In this document: in pieces, positions 1-8,303 of the stretch
Position numbering within the stretch: the first letter of the stretch is position 1
Layout of the letters: every line of letters begins with the position of its first letter
From: Pengzhenrongella sicca
GTDB lineage: Bacteria > Actinomycetota > Actinomycetes > Actinomycetales > Cellulomonadaceae
Length of the DNA stretch: 64,000 bases
Assembly: GCF_017569225.1 (NCBI RefSeq)
Contig: NZ_CP071868.1
Coordinates: 3,162,001-3,226,000, forward strand
Direction: 5' to 3'
Made by a program: the position numbers and the translations under genes
Notes under the pieces: model-generated
The model's input: the letters and a program-made list of their open reading frames with translations, nothing else
What the model was told of the DNA's origin: nothing
Database searches by the model: none

Positions 1-19
1 CCGCCACGTCCTGCAACAG

Positions 20-55
20 AAGCGGCGTCCCGGGAACCCATCCGGGAGGCCGCTT
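20..55 (-). terminator. Hairpin downstream of the IetS-like gene
   Basis: The arms at 20-33 and 42-55 pair over 14 positions with one G-G mismatch and enclose an 8-base loop. It lies about 80 bases past the stop codon of the protease gene, where an intrinsic terminator is expected. There is no strong T-run on either side, which is common for actinobacterial terminators. It could equally end a gene entering from the left of the window. Confidence 0.5.
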
Positions 56-135
56 CGCCCTGTCCCTTGACAGAATCGACTACATATCAAGTGGCGGTCT
101 CTGCTGATTCGGAACCACTCTGTTCGATCGGGAGG

Positions 136-2691
136 TCAGGACGTAATCTCAATCACGGTGCCGACCAGCTGTGCAACGGGCGTCCACAGGTCGACCTCGA
201 CCTCAGGCGACTCGATACTCACCACGAGCGAGTAGTCGACCCCGTGGATGCTCTGGTCGTAGGTCCCCCGGGTCTTCCACCAGCCGGCGACTGGATATAC
301 GGCGAGGGCCCCCTTGCTCGCCAAGGCGGCCGCCGTTCCTCGCCAGATATCCGTGTGCAGGGAGCCTGGCGCCTGCTGCTGGTTGCTCCCGAATGTCCAG
401 CCCTGTTCGGTGTCGAGACTCGGCGGGCGCTGGCCGTCCTGCCGCGCGCGCGTGTTGATGCGCTGACGGAATGACTCGACGCTCTCCTCGGGTCGCCGCG
501 TCGCGAATCGAAGCCCGTGCGAAGGGTAAATGTACCGTCCGGTCCAGCCGCGGTTTGATGGGTTGGGCTCCACGAAGTAGGACAGCGTGACGCGCAGCCG
601 AACTTGGGTCTCGCCCAGATTCTCAAGTTCCTGCACCGGCCACGGCAGGTCATGCAGGTTCATCTCGCGGACTTTGCCAGCATTGCTGGCGCCGTCTCGT
701 TCGTACGGGTGGATACGCGCCTCGGCGATGAGCGTCAGTGCGTCGGCAGCGCTGCGCAGCGCGCGGCCAGCGTCGGGTACACCCATGCCGTAACGGCGTA
801 GGAGGCTCACCCGGCGACCCATCGTGGGTGCAGCGTTGAGGCGGGCACTCATAGGCGGTGTCCATTCGGCCGAGTGAACTATCAGCGCACGGACGGTCTC
901 AGGGCGCAGCGTCGGGTAGGCCGCCTGGATGTCCGCTGCGATAGCCGCGACCTGCGCTGTGGCGGCCGACGTGTCCCGAGTGGTCGTGAAGAACCCCTCC
1001 CCGGGGCGCTGAAGCCGCGTCGTGAGCAGCGCGAGATTAGGCGGGGTATCCACGCCGGTCTTGTCCGGTGACGCGGCGGTATTGCCGCCGTCGGCGACCA
1101 CCTCAGGCTTGAAAGGCCACTTCTTGCGGTCAAATACGACCGAGGTGCGACTGACCGGCGAGAGCTCACCGCGCTGCGCGATTGGCACGTAGCCGGCGAA
1201 GTCAGCTGGCGCGCCGGACATGTCATCCTGCTCCGAGTAGGCGCCGACGGTCAGTGCGTTCCATGCCTGCGCGGGGTCCTCGACCGGTTCGACGTCGCTT
1301 CGATCAAGGTGATCGTCATTCGCGTCGAGATCGTGGATGTTGCCCGCGGAGACCACAAACAGACGCGGTCTGCGCGGCTCGTCGCGATCCAGGTAGGTGA
1401 ACTTCGGGTCGGTGTCATCGATCGCACGCCCGAACGAAAGCGCATCGATCGTGGCTGACCACGACGTCGGTCGTCCAGCATCGGCTTGTTCGGCCGGATC
1501 CGGATCGGCCGTCGAATAGACCGGGTGCGGCGCGGTAACTGCCAGCATGAACACTCGAGGGCGATCGGAGGCCTGAATTTCGGGCAGGTCCACCGATCGC
1601 GCGATGATCGCGCCGTATAGGTCGCGGGCGTTCGCCCCGTGGTCAGGCAGGATCTTCACCGACTCCAGGCCGTGGCGCAGTGTGACTGGTTGGGTGTCGA
1701 CGATCGCGCCGTGCAGATCGCCGTACAGCGCCAAGCCAGCCATCTCGGTTCCGTGGGAATGGAAAGGCTGCACGCGCCAGAGCGGGTCGGCTACGTGCAG
1801 GTCGCTCTTGTTGATCGACTCGACTAGCAGAGGGTGTCCAGCCTGGATTCCGGTGTCCAGCAGGCATACCACTGGCGCGTTCTCATCGGCTGTCCGCAAG
1901 CGACTGCGCAGGTCGTCGACCCAGTCGGCCTGCTCCGTGGCAGGGAGCGAAGCCAGGAGGTTGGCGACGTCGTGCGGTCGCCTCAATTCGGCGATGTCGT
2001 CCAGCGCTTCGAACGCCGAGGCCAGTTGATCGGCGGTCGCGTGCAGGAGCACGACGGTCCTGTCGCCAAAGCCTAGGTAGTGCTCGCTGGTCCGCAACTG
2101 ATGCCGCGCAGCGAAACCAGTGAATCTGTGACGCTCGTTGCCGTCGCGTCTGCGGAGCCACACTTCCCACCAGAACGTCTGCGCCGCCTCGCGGGGGTAG
2201 AGGTCCTCCGGGTCGGTCCAGAGCTCTCGGATGGTGGCTCGGCGGATCGACTGGATTCCGTCGACGAGCCTGGCGTGGCGTACTCCATCTGTGCGGGCCG
2301 TCTCGACGTAGTCGGTCAGGCGCTTGACGAAGTACTCCTTCTTGCCGTCCGGGATGTACACCGTCGCGACCTGAACGCTGCCGCCTTCCCTCTCGTCCTG
2401 CCGGACCGCCACGAGTTCGGGTTGGTCCCCTGCTCGTTGTGGGTCCAGGCTCTCCAGAGCGAGCTCAAGGCCTGGGAAGGACTGGAACGTTACGTATGTG
2501 CCTTCCGTCTCGGGCACTTCGGCCGGGGCGATGAACGCTTGTTCGAGTTCGTGGGTGAGACGACGCCCGTGGCGTCGCCGGTCGCCGATGAAGCCCTCCT
2601 TCTCGGCGCCACCTCCGGCGGCAGCGAGCGTGAACGGCTCGGGTTGCGGCGGGGTCGGGACGAGGATGTGCGGGCGGTCGCGTTCGGCCAT
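136..2691 (-). CDS. ietS: IetS-like subtilisin family (S8) serine protease
   Basis: This 851-residue cytoplasmic-type protease has no signal peptide. The S8 catalytic set is visible: Asp near 279 in CLLDTGIQAGHP, His 313 in HSHGTEMAG, oxyanion Asn 451 in VSAGN and Ser 575 in DTSAATAQV. The N-terminal 270 residues are not protease and probably sense or regulate. It begins 5 bases after the stop of the AAA ATPase gene, so the two are one operon. Known background: AAA ATPase plus S8 protease pairs are the IetAS module, described as an antitoxin/toxin plasmid-stability pair and listed among anti-phage systems. Assignment to that module rests on domain composition and gene order, not on an alignment. 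Confidence 0.85.
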   Translation of the reverse strand: MAERDRPHILVPTPPQPEPFTLAAAGGGAEKEGFIGDRRRHGRRLTHELEQAFIAPAEVPETEGTYVTFQSFPGLELALESLDPQRAGDQPELVAVRQDEREGGSVQVATVYIPDGKKEYFVKRLTDYVETARTDGVRHARLVDGIQSIRRATIRELWTDPEDLYPREAAQTFWWEVWLRRRDGNERHRFTGFAARHQLRTSEHYLGFGDRTVVLLHATADQLASAFEALDDIAELRRPHDVANLLASLPATEQADWVDDLRSRLRTADENAPVVCLLDTGIQAGHPLLVESINKSDLHVADPLWRVQPFHSHGTEMAGLALYGDLHGAIVDTQPVTLRHGLESVKILPDHGANARDLYGAIIARSVDLPEIQASDRPRVFMLAVTAPHPVYSTADPDPAEQADAGRPTSWSATIDALSFGRAIDDTDPKFTYLDRDEPRRPRLFVVSAGNIHDLDANDDHLDRSDVEPVEDPAQAWNALTVGAYSEQDDMSGAPADFAGYVPIAQRGELSPVSRTSVVFDRKKWPFKPEVVADGGNTAASPDKTGVDTPPNLALLTTRLQRPGEGFFTTTRDTSAATAQVAAIAADIQAAYPTLRPETVRALIVHSAEWTPPMSARLNAAPTMGRRVSLLRRYGMGVPDAGRALRSAADALTLIAEARIHPYERDGASNAGKVREMNLHDLPWPVQELENLGETQVRLRVTLSYFVEPNPSNRGWTGRYIYPSHGLRFATRRPEESVESFRQRINTRARQDGQRPPSLDTEQGWTFGSNQQQAPGSLHTDIWRGTAAALASKGALAVYPVAGWWKTRGTYDQSIHGVDYSLVVSIESPEVEVDLWTPVAQLVGTVIEITS

Positions 2692-2696
2692 GCCGC

Positions 2697-3695
2697 CTAC
2701 GCGATCGGCTCGGGATGGGCACCAGCGCGCGGCCGCTCCGCCAGCGCCGCGACCAGGTCTCCGGTCAGGATCCGGTCCCGCCCGTTGAGGACTGTGCGTT
2801 TAGCGGCGTTCTCAGTCGCCGTTACGATTTCCGCGTGGCTGAGCCCGCGCGCCGCCGGGATTACCCGCGGCCAACTGACGTTGCTCGCCCGAAAGGACGC
2901 CAGTCGGTTGCCGATTACCGCTCTGATGCTCTGGTCATCGGGCAGGACGAAGTCCATGATCGTGTCGAAGCGTCGGTACAGCGCGTTGTCCAGAAGCTGT
3001 GGGTGGTTGGTTGCGGCCACGATGACACTGTCGGACGTGTCCTCCTCCAGGAATTGCAGGAATGAGTTCAGCACGCGGCGGATCTCGCCGACATCGTTGG
3101 GGGCAGCTCGGTCGCCGGCAAGCGCGTCGACCTCGTCGAACAGGTACACGCCCCGGGTCTCGACGAGCGCGTCAAAGATCAGGCGCAGCTTCGCGGCTGT
3201 CTCGCCCATGTACTTCGTGATGATGCTGTCGAGCCGGATCGCGAACAGCGGAAGGCCGAGCTCGCCGGCGATGACTCGCGCGGTCGAGGTCTTCCCTGTT
3301 CCAGGTGGGCCTATCAAAAGCAGCCTGCGTGCGGGGTGCAGCCCGTGCCGGGCGAGCATGTCCCGTTGACGCTGTTCGAGCAGGACGTGCCTCAGCCGCT
3401 CGGTCAGCGCTGGTGACAGCACGAGGTCCGCCAGGCGTGCCTCGGTATAGCTGACGGTCAGCAGAGAGCCCAGTTCCCCGCGTGGGCGCGCTACAGGCAC
3501 AACGGAGGTAACCCGCGTCTGCGACGTTGTTCGCTTGCGTAATTCGTCGACGAGGTCTCGCAACTCCTGTGCGAACCTTGACTGACCTGCGCGAGCAGCC
3601 TTGGCGGCCACCTGCATCGCGACCGCGTAGAACTGCGGGTCGTCGCCATCGGCGTGGCTCTTCACCAGTGCTTTGAGCTGGTCATTGGTCGCCAC
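2697..3695 (-). CDS. ietA: IetA-like AAA ATPase, partner of the S8 protease
   Basis: This single-domain AAA ATPase has about 332 residues from the GTG chosen here. GGAGG lies 10 bases upstream of that GTG, and the first residues (ATNDQLKALVKSHADGDD) look like a family N-terminus. An in-frame ATG at 3746 is an alternative start. Visible motifs are Walker A GPPGTGKT (129-136), Walker B LFDEVD (185-190), a sensor-1 Asn (AATN, 230) and an arginine pair in YRRFD (241-242). These are typical of FtsH/Vps4-like ATPases that remodel or restrain a partner. It is followed after 5 bases by the protease gene. In IetAS modules the ATPase is the antitoxin or regulator. That role here is inferred. Confidence 0.85.
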   Translation of the reverse strand: MATNDQLKALVKSHADGDDPQFYAVAMQVAAKAARAGQSRFAQELRDLVDELRKRTTSQTRVTSVVPVARPRGELGSLLTVSYTEARLADLVLSPALTERLRHVLLEQRQRDMLARHGLHPARRLLLIGPPGTGKTSTARVIAGELGLPLFAIRLDSIITKYMGETAAKLRLIFDALVETRGVYLFDEVDALAGDRAAPNDVGEIRRVLNSFLQFLEEDTSDSVIVAATNHPQLLDNALYRRFDTIMDFVLPDDQSIRAVIGNRLASFRASNVSWPRVIPAARGLSHAEIVTATENAAKRTVLNGRDRILTGDLVAALAERPRAGAHPEPIA

Positions 3696-4225
3696 GCCGT
3701 CACCCCCTCCGTATCTCTCGGCGCCGTGACCAGGGTTGGTCGGCATCAGGTTCAGGGTATCGGGTGCGGATCGCGGGCGGCCGTCGCCTCGCGGTCTGGC
3801 CCTGTCGTTTCGACGAGCCACCCAGACGAGGCTGACCGTTGGGCACCGGGACCGCCTCGCACCGCGGACGCGCCACAGTCGAGCGGCTTGGAGGGCAAGG
3901 ACGACGCGGCCGACTTGGCCGACGACTGGGCACCCGCCAACGCGCCTTCCGGGCGAAGTGAATCCGCGACCTGCGGCCACGCGACCGCGTCAATAGCCTT
4001 GACGTGCGAGGCCCTGTTTCAGGTCTGGTCCTCAAGTCGAAGGTGCCTCGTGACTCACGCGCACTTCGATCGCCGCACAGATTCGTGCTGCCGCTCCCCC
4101 GGCTGATCTACGGATGAGACGTCCTCTCCGGCCCGGCGGGCGAGCAACAGCCCGATGAGTGGGCGCATCGGACATCGCAGCTGGATCGCCGCACCACCCA
4201 CCGGCCCGCGCTCTACGCTCAGAGT
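3696..4225. other. Divergent intergenic region between ietA-like and AlbA_2 genes
   Basis: About 530 bases separate two divergent genes. No coding frame with convincing composition is seen on either strand. TACGCT at 4214-4219 is a possible -10 box only 6 bases before the GTG of the right-hand gene, and no ribosome binding site precedes that GTG, so a leaderless transcript is plausible. Confidence 0.4.
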
Positions 4226-5524
4226 GTGGCAACCACCGAGGACGTCGAGCAGTACCTGGCCCTCGGCCACGAGACTCGTGCCTTCGAAGTAAAGGGCCCT
4301 GGAAGCATCGGCGACAAGTCCTACTGCGCGAAGGTCGCCCGGGCTGCGATGGCGATGGGCAACCTGCACGACGGGGGCCTCATCTGCCTCGGCATCGACG
4401 AGTCGTCGATGACCGCGATGCAGCCTGGGCTGGATGACGAACAACTGGCCACGTGGTCGGGTTTCGACAACGTCGCGGACGCGATCGCACGCTTCTGTGA
4501 TCCCCCGGTCACCTTCCACCTCTTGCCGCTCACCGTGAGCAGCGGCAGGCGCGTCGTCGTCCTCGAGGTGGACGAGTTCGAGGTGGTGCCGCACATCTGC
4601 ACGCGCGACTACCCAGGCGAGACCCAGGTCGGTTCGTTGTACGTCCGACCCCATGGGAAGCCCCAGTCGACCCACGTTCCGTCGGCGTCCGAACTGCGTG
4701 AGCTGCTCGACCTGGCGACGACCAAGGGAGTCCGAGAGTTCGTCCGGCGTGCAGCTCTCGCCGGCGTCATGCCGACCCTCAGAGCGGAGGAGGACGTCGA
4801 ACGCGACGCGTTTGCCGCGGAGGCCGAGGCGGTCTGGGCAGAGCCGTCCAACCTGACCTCGACGCTTGCCACGGCCGGCTACTTCGACATCGAGATCCGC
4901 CCCAGGCCGTTCGACTCACACCGCATTCCACCCGCCGACCTGCAAGACGTCGTTGTCAGCAATGCGGTTCGGCTTCGGGGATGGCCCCTGCCAATGGTCG
5001 ACCGCCGCGAGCCTGTGAAGCGGCACGCCACTTGGATCGGTCAGGACACACAGTCGACCGTCGTCCCACATGTCGAGGCGTGGAGGTTTTGCACGACTGG
5101 GCAGTTCCTGCAGCGCCGAGTCATGGCGACGGACCTCAGCGATGCCCAAGAACTGCGGGTCAGCTCTGAACGGGCCACCGGAGCGGTGGCCGTTTGGGAC
5201 GTCCTTCTCTACCTCATCGAGGTCGCGGAACTCGCCGCCCGCCTAGCCACCGCAGTGCACTGCGACGCAATGACGATTCGGGCGTCTATCACCGGGATCG
5301 CGGGCAGAGAACTCGTTTCCGGCGACTCGGCGCGTGAACTGTACGGTCCGTACATCGTCGACAGCTCGACGCTCAACGCGAGCGCAGACGCCACGACGGT
5401 CGACCTTCTCCGGGACCCCATCGCCGTTGGGATCAGTCTCACCCAGGACCTTCTCGGTCAGTTCGGCCTCAAGATCCCCGACGACGTTCTTCGCGAATGG
5501 CAGGGCCAGGTCTTCCGCAGATAG
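4226..5524 (+). CDS. AlbA_2 (Schlafen-type) domain protein
   Basis: This 432-residue soluble protein has an N-terminal AlbA_2-like region (about residues 10-130). It includes the ETRAFEVKG entry and the AMGNLHDGGLICLGIDE segment typical of Schlafen AlbA_2 nucleic-acid/ATP-binding domains. The C-terminal 280 residues are not recognised. The GTG start has no clear Shine-Dalgarno, but a -10-like TACGCT lies just upstream. It is divergent from the IetAS-like pair, and AlbA_2 proteins are frequent in defence islands, so a defence or regulatory role is plausible but unproven. Confidence 0.75.
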   Translation: MATTEDVEQYLALGHETRAFEVKGPGSIGDKSYCAKVARAAMAMGNLHDGGLICLGIDESSMTAMQPGLDDEQLATWSGFDNVADAIARFCDPPVTFHLLPLTVSSGRRVVVLEVDEFEVVPHICTRDYPGETQVGSLYVRPHGKPQSTHVPSASELRELLDLATTKGVREFVRRAALAGVMPTLRAEEDVERDAFAAEAEAVWAEPSNLTSTLATAGYFDIEIRPRPFDSHRIPPADLQDVVVSNAVRLRGWPLPMVDRREPVKRHATWIGQDTQSTVVPHVEAWRFCTTGQFLQRRVMATDLSDAQELRVSSERATGAVAVWDVLLYLIEVAELAARLATAVHCDAMTIRASITGIAGRELVSGDSARELYGPYIVDSSTLNASADATTVDLLRDPIAVGISLTQDLLGQFGLKIPDDVLREWQGQVFRR

Positions 5525-6127
5525 TCCCCCGCTGATCCGCGAGCACCGTGCGGTGGCGCGCGGTGCATCGGCTCGAATTCGACCCGACAGTTGATGCCCC
5601 ACCGAAACTTGCGTTCTGTGGCGTCGCCCTCGGCACCGCGCATCGCGTCGAACAGGTACCTCTGCGCAACGGGAAAGCGGCTCGTCGCAGTCGAGGGTGT
5701 AGCGGTGTTGTGACTGTGAGGTCTCCGGAGAAACAAGGCAGTTCCCGAATCGGATGCAAGGAGGGTCACGTGATACTCAGATGAAGTCGGACCCAACAAA
5801 CTGACAAGCCTCTCGTTGCCGGAATTCGTGTCCGACGTGCAGGCCCGGGACACGGCACAGAGCATCGACTGCAGCATCCTGCGAGTTGCCGCCCATCTCA
5901 GATTGCGAGCGCAGACGGGGGCATCTGGTACCAAATCGTGGCAGGTGCTCGACCTGCCCCTCAACTACTGGCTCGAGTGGTAACCGCAGTGCACAGCCCA
6001 CCCGAGAGCGAGCACACTCGGCACGCGCCATCAGGGGCGGCCTGACGTTCGCCCGGCGTGCCGCCCGCCACCGGAGGGGAGATTGCGTGTGGTCTGGCGC
6101 AATGGCAGCGACCACGCGGTACGGGCG
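5525..6127. other. Gene-poor stretch after the AlbA_2 gene
   Basis: No complete gene is supported here. One frame on the plus strand at 5774-5983 reads protein-like (LPEFVSDVQARDTAQSID and so on) to a stop after NYWLEW. It has no ATG or GTG start with a ribosome binding site, and may be a decayed 3' end. GC content falls relative to the flanks. Confidence 0.35.
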
Positions 6128-6376
6128 CTACTGAGCAAGCCCCTGACGTCGCACTTCGGCGACCGCCTCGTTGAACGCACACTCGGCGTCATTCATGCTT
6201 ACTCTTGTCGCCTCAAGCGCCGCCTCCCTCTCACGAGAGGAGAAGCCGTCGGAGTACTGCGTTCGAATCGCGACGCGATCAGCGTGAATCTTGTCACGCA
6301 GAAAAGAGGCACGATGATACTCGACAACTGCAGCGTGGCTCTGGAGGTCATCTGAGAAGGTGAGTCCCGGTGTTGG
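6128..6376 (-). CDS. Possible small helical protein, function unknown
   Basis: This 82-residue frame starts at an ATG (MPTPGLTFSDDLQSHAAV) and is rich in charged helical residues, with composition like a real protein. It has no recognised domain. No good ribosome binding site precedes the ATG, and the frame stays open further upstream to 6496. The lower GC matches the neighbouring accessory sequence. It may be spurious. Confidence 0.33.
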   Translation of the reverse strand, partial: PTPGLTFSDDLQSHAAVVEYHRASFLRDKIHADRVAIRTQYSDGFSSREREAALEATRVSMNDAECAFNEAVAEVRRQGLAQ

Positions 6377-6612
6377 CATGCTGGGAGAATACCGCCTGGG
6401 ATCCGATCGCTTCCGGACTTCGAGGGCGAGACGCTTTTGTTGGGATTTGCACGATATGCCGGCCGCTCGCGCCGTGCCCACTTGTCTTCGACTCATACGT
6501 CATCGGCGGCACAGATGTCTCCGCCCCGCTCCGGGAGCAGAGCGTAAGAGTTGGTGGTCGCTCGTATGCTCTGCTACGCATCTCCCCGAACGAGGTGTTC
6601 TTCAGCGGCTAG
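6370..6612 (+). CDS. Possible small protein or gene remnant, unknown
   Basis: This frame of about 80 residues has a protein-like second half (SYVIGGTDVSAPLREQSVRV), but the ATG has no ribosome binding site. It touches the opposite small frame at its start. It could be the 3' end of a decayed gene. No domain is recognised. Confidence 0.22.
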   Translation: MLACWENTAWDPIASGLRGRDAFVGICTICRPLAPCPLVFDSYVIGGTDVSAPLREQSVRVGGRSYALLRISPNEVFFSG

Positions 6613-6692
6613 TTATTACTCTGGGCAGCTCCGCGTGACTAGGTCCTGGTCAAAGTGCAACCGGGCCTGCCTCCAGGGCGGATAATCAATGC

Positions 6693-7331
6693 ATGCACCT
6701 ACCCGAGAACCCGGCGCGAGCGGCTTGGGCGTTCGGTGGACTTCTTGTCGGTCTCATCGCGGGTTGGTGGGGTGGCAGCTACGCGACCTGCGCCACCGGA
6801 CCCGGGTGTGAGCTTCGCGTGACTTCGATCGAGGCTCTGGGCACCTGGATCGGGGGAATCGCCACCGCAGCGGCCGTGATCGTCGCTGCGTCGCAACTGA
6901 ACGGCGAGCTGAAGCGCCAGCGCACGGAGTCTGACCGAGCGCACGGATCAGAGACGAGGATCACACGCCTACTTGCCGAGCATGTCGCACTCCGATTTAA
7001 GCCTCTTGACCTACGCGGTGCGCAGCACCGCAAAGTCTCTTTCGACATCACGAATAAGAATGACGAAGCCATAGAGAATTTTAAGGTCAGCGTGACTGAT
7101 ACCGGCGCAGAACTCGGGCACGCGCAGCAAATCTACCCAGGGAGAAGCTGGAGTTGCATAGCGACGGTAGTTGATTTATCCATTTCGGTGCTACCAGCAC
7201 AAGAAAACGAGGCCGGTCGAATACTCAAACAAGAGTTAAGACCAAAGATTTGCTTGGAGTTCACTACTCGCGGCCGGAACTTTCGAAAGGTTGGCGACTC
7301 CCGCGTACAGGACGTCACGTCCGAAGCGTGA
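6693..7331 (+). CDS. Two-helix membrane protein, unknown function
   Basis: This 212-residue protein has two N-terminal membrane segments (about 11-31 and 46-64), then a charged linker (QLNGELKRQRTES) and a soluble C-terminal domain of about 120 residues. Codon use in the second half is more AT-rich than in neighbouring genes, a sign of transfer. GATAAT at 6681-6686, just before the start, is a possible -10 box. The 3' end overlaps the converging lipoprotein gene by 17 bases. No family is recognised. Confidence 0.65.
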   Translation: MHLPENPARAAWAFGGLLVGLIAGWWGGSYATCATGPGCELRVTSIEALGTWIGGIATAAAVIVAASQLNGELKRQRTESDRAHGSETRITRLLAEHVALRFKPLDLRGAQHRKVSFDITNKNDEAIENFKVSVTDTGAELGHAQQIYPGRSWSCIATVVDLSISVLPAQENEAGRILKQELRPKICLEFTTRGRNFRKVGDSRVQDVTSEA

Positions 7332-7572
7332 GCGCGGCGGCGCTTTCAAGCTCATCCCCGGTGGACATCTCGATGAACGCTGCGCCCATCTCCAGTGCGT
7401 CGCGCTTTGCGATCGCGGCGGGGACAGCGAGGCTCGTGAGATCGGGAACCTCGTCCGAGAGCGCAGGAACCGATGCGGTCGGGCTAGGTTCAGATGTCGA
7501 GGGCTCTCCGGACGACGCGGCGCACCCCGTCAGGAGCAGGACTGCTGCGACCAGAGTGACCAGGGGCTTCAT
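7315..7572 (-). CDS. Small secreted lipoprotein
   Basis: This 85-residue protein has a short signal peptide ending in a lipobox (LLLTGC, Cys about 17), then a Ser/Pro/Thr-rich linker and a short C-terminal segment. It should be anchored to the outer face of the membrane. The small size and lipobox recall the entry-exclusion or accessory lipoproteins often found near transfer genes, but nothing specific is recognised. It is convergent with, and overlaps, the membrane protein to its left. Confidence 0.6.
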   Translation of the reverse strand: MKPLVTLVAAVLLLTGCAASSGEPSTSEPSPTASVPALSDEVPDLTSLAVPAAIAKRDALEMGAAFIEMSTGDELESAAALTLRT

Positions 7573-7792
7573 ACCTCGGAGGTATGCCCTGTCTAGCTGG
7601 ACCCTCGTCCAACGGGTCTCTGTTCAACGTCGCCTCGCCCGGCAGGTTCCTCCGAACTGGCTACCAAGGTCGCTTCGTGCCATCGGGGCGTCAGAACCGA
7701 CGCGTCGGTGACTCGCGAGCGAACGCCCGCGCCGCGGCACATGATGAAGCCCATTGCTCAACACGCGCGCGGATCTGGCCCGAGCGAGTCGT

Positions 7793-8131
7793 TCACGCTG
7801 TTCGAGAGTGACTTCCTACCCACGTCCATTCGCGGACTTTCGCGCGCACGAGCAACACGGCGCCGAGGATCCCTAGTGCGAAGAGCTTGCCTGTGTTCCC
7901 GAACATCAGCACGGCGAGTAGGTAGAGCCAGCCGTTGCCGGTGGCGGTTGCCGGGTCCACGACGCGGCTGAAAGCGATGGCGTAGGCGGGCACCAGCACC
8001 GCAGCGATGGGTAAGCCCCACTTGTGGCCATGGCGGGTGCGGATGAAATTCGCGATGATGTTCGTCGGTGCGTACATCTGCGTGAGGCGGATCGCCGTGC
8101 CGGCTATCCATGAGCTGAGGTACCAGATCAT
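7793..8131 (-). CDS. Small multi-pass membrane protein near the relaxase
   Basis: This 112-residue, mostly hydrophobic protein has about three membrane segments (for example LPIAAVLVPAYAIAFSRVV and LYLLAVLMFGNTGKLFALGI). The ATG is preceded by GGGGAGG at a good distance. It lies 172 bases downstream of the relaxase gene on the same strand, so it may belong to the transfer region. Its family is not recognised. Confidence 0.6.
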   Translation of the reverse strand: MIWYLSSWIAGTAIRLTQMYAPTNIIANFIRTRHGHKWGLPIAAVLVPAYAIAFSRVVDPATATGNGWLYLLAVLMFGNTGKLFALGILGAVLLVRAKVREWTWVGSHSRTA

Positions 8132-8303
8132 CGGGCCTCCCCGTCGTCGGCGCGGTCACCGGCGTACTGGTTTGCATGCTAGACAGACGGTCCGACGTGC
8201 GACCGGTTATCCACAGTTGGCGGCTGACCTCTCGCGCTGGGCGGGCGTGCGATCGCACAATCGGCGCATGACGCTGTGTCAGCGATTGCTTGCTCGTGGC
8301 GGA

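Noticed and set aside
2080-3369. Long plus-strand frame opposite the protease and ATPase genes
   Set aside because: Spans two well-supported genes on the other strand and shows no domain of its own.
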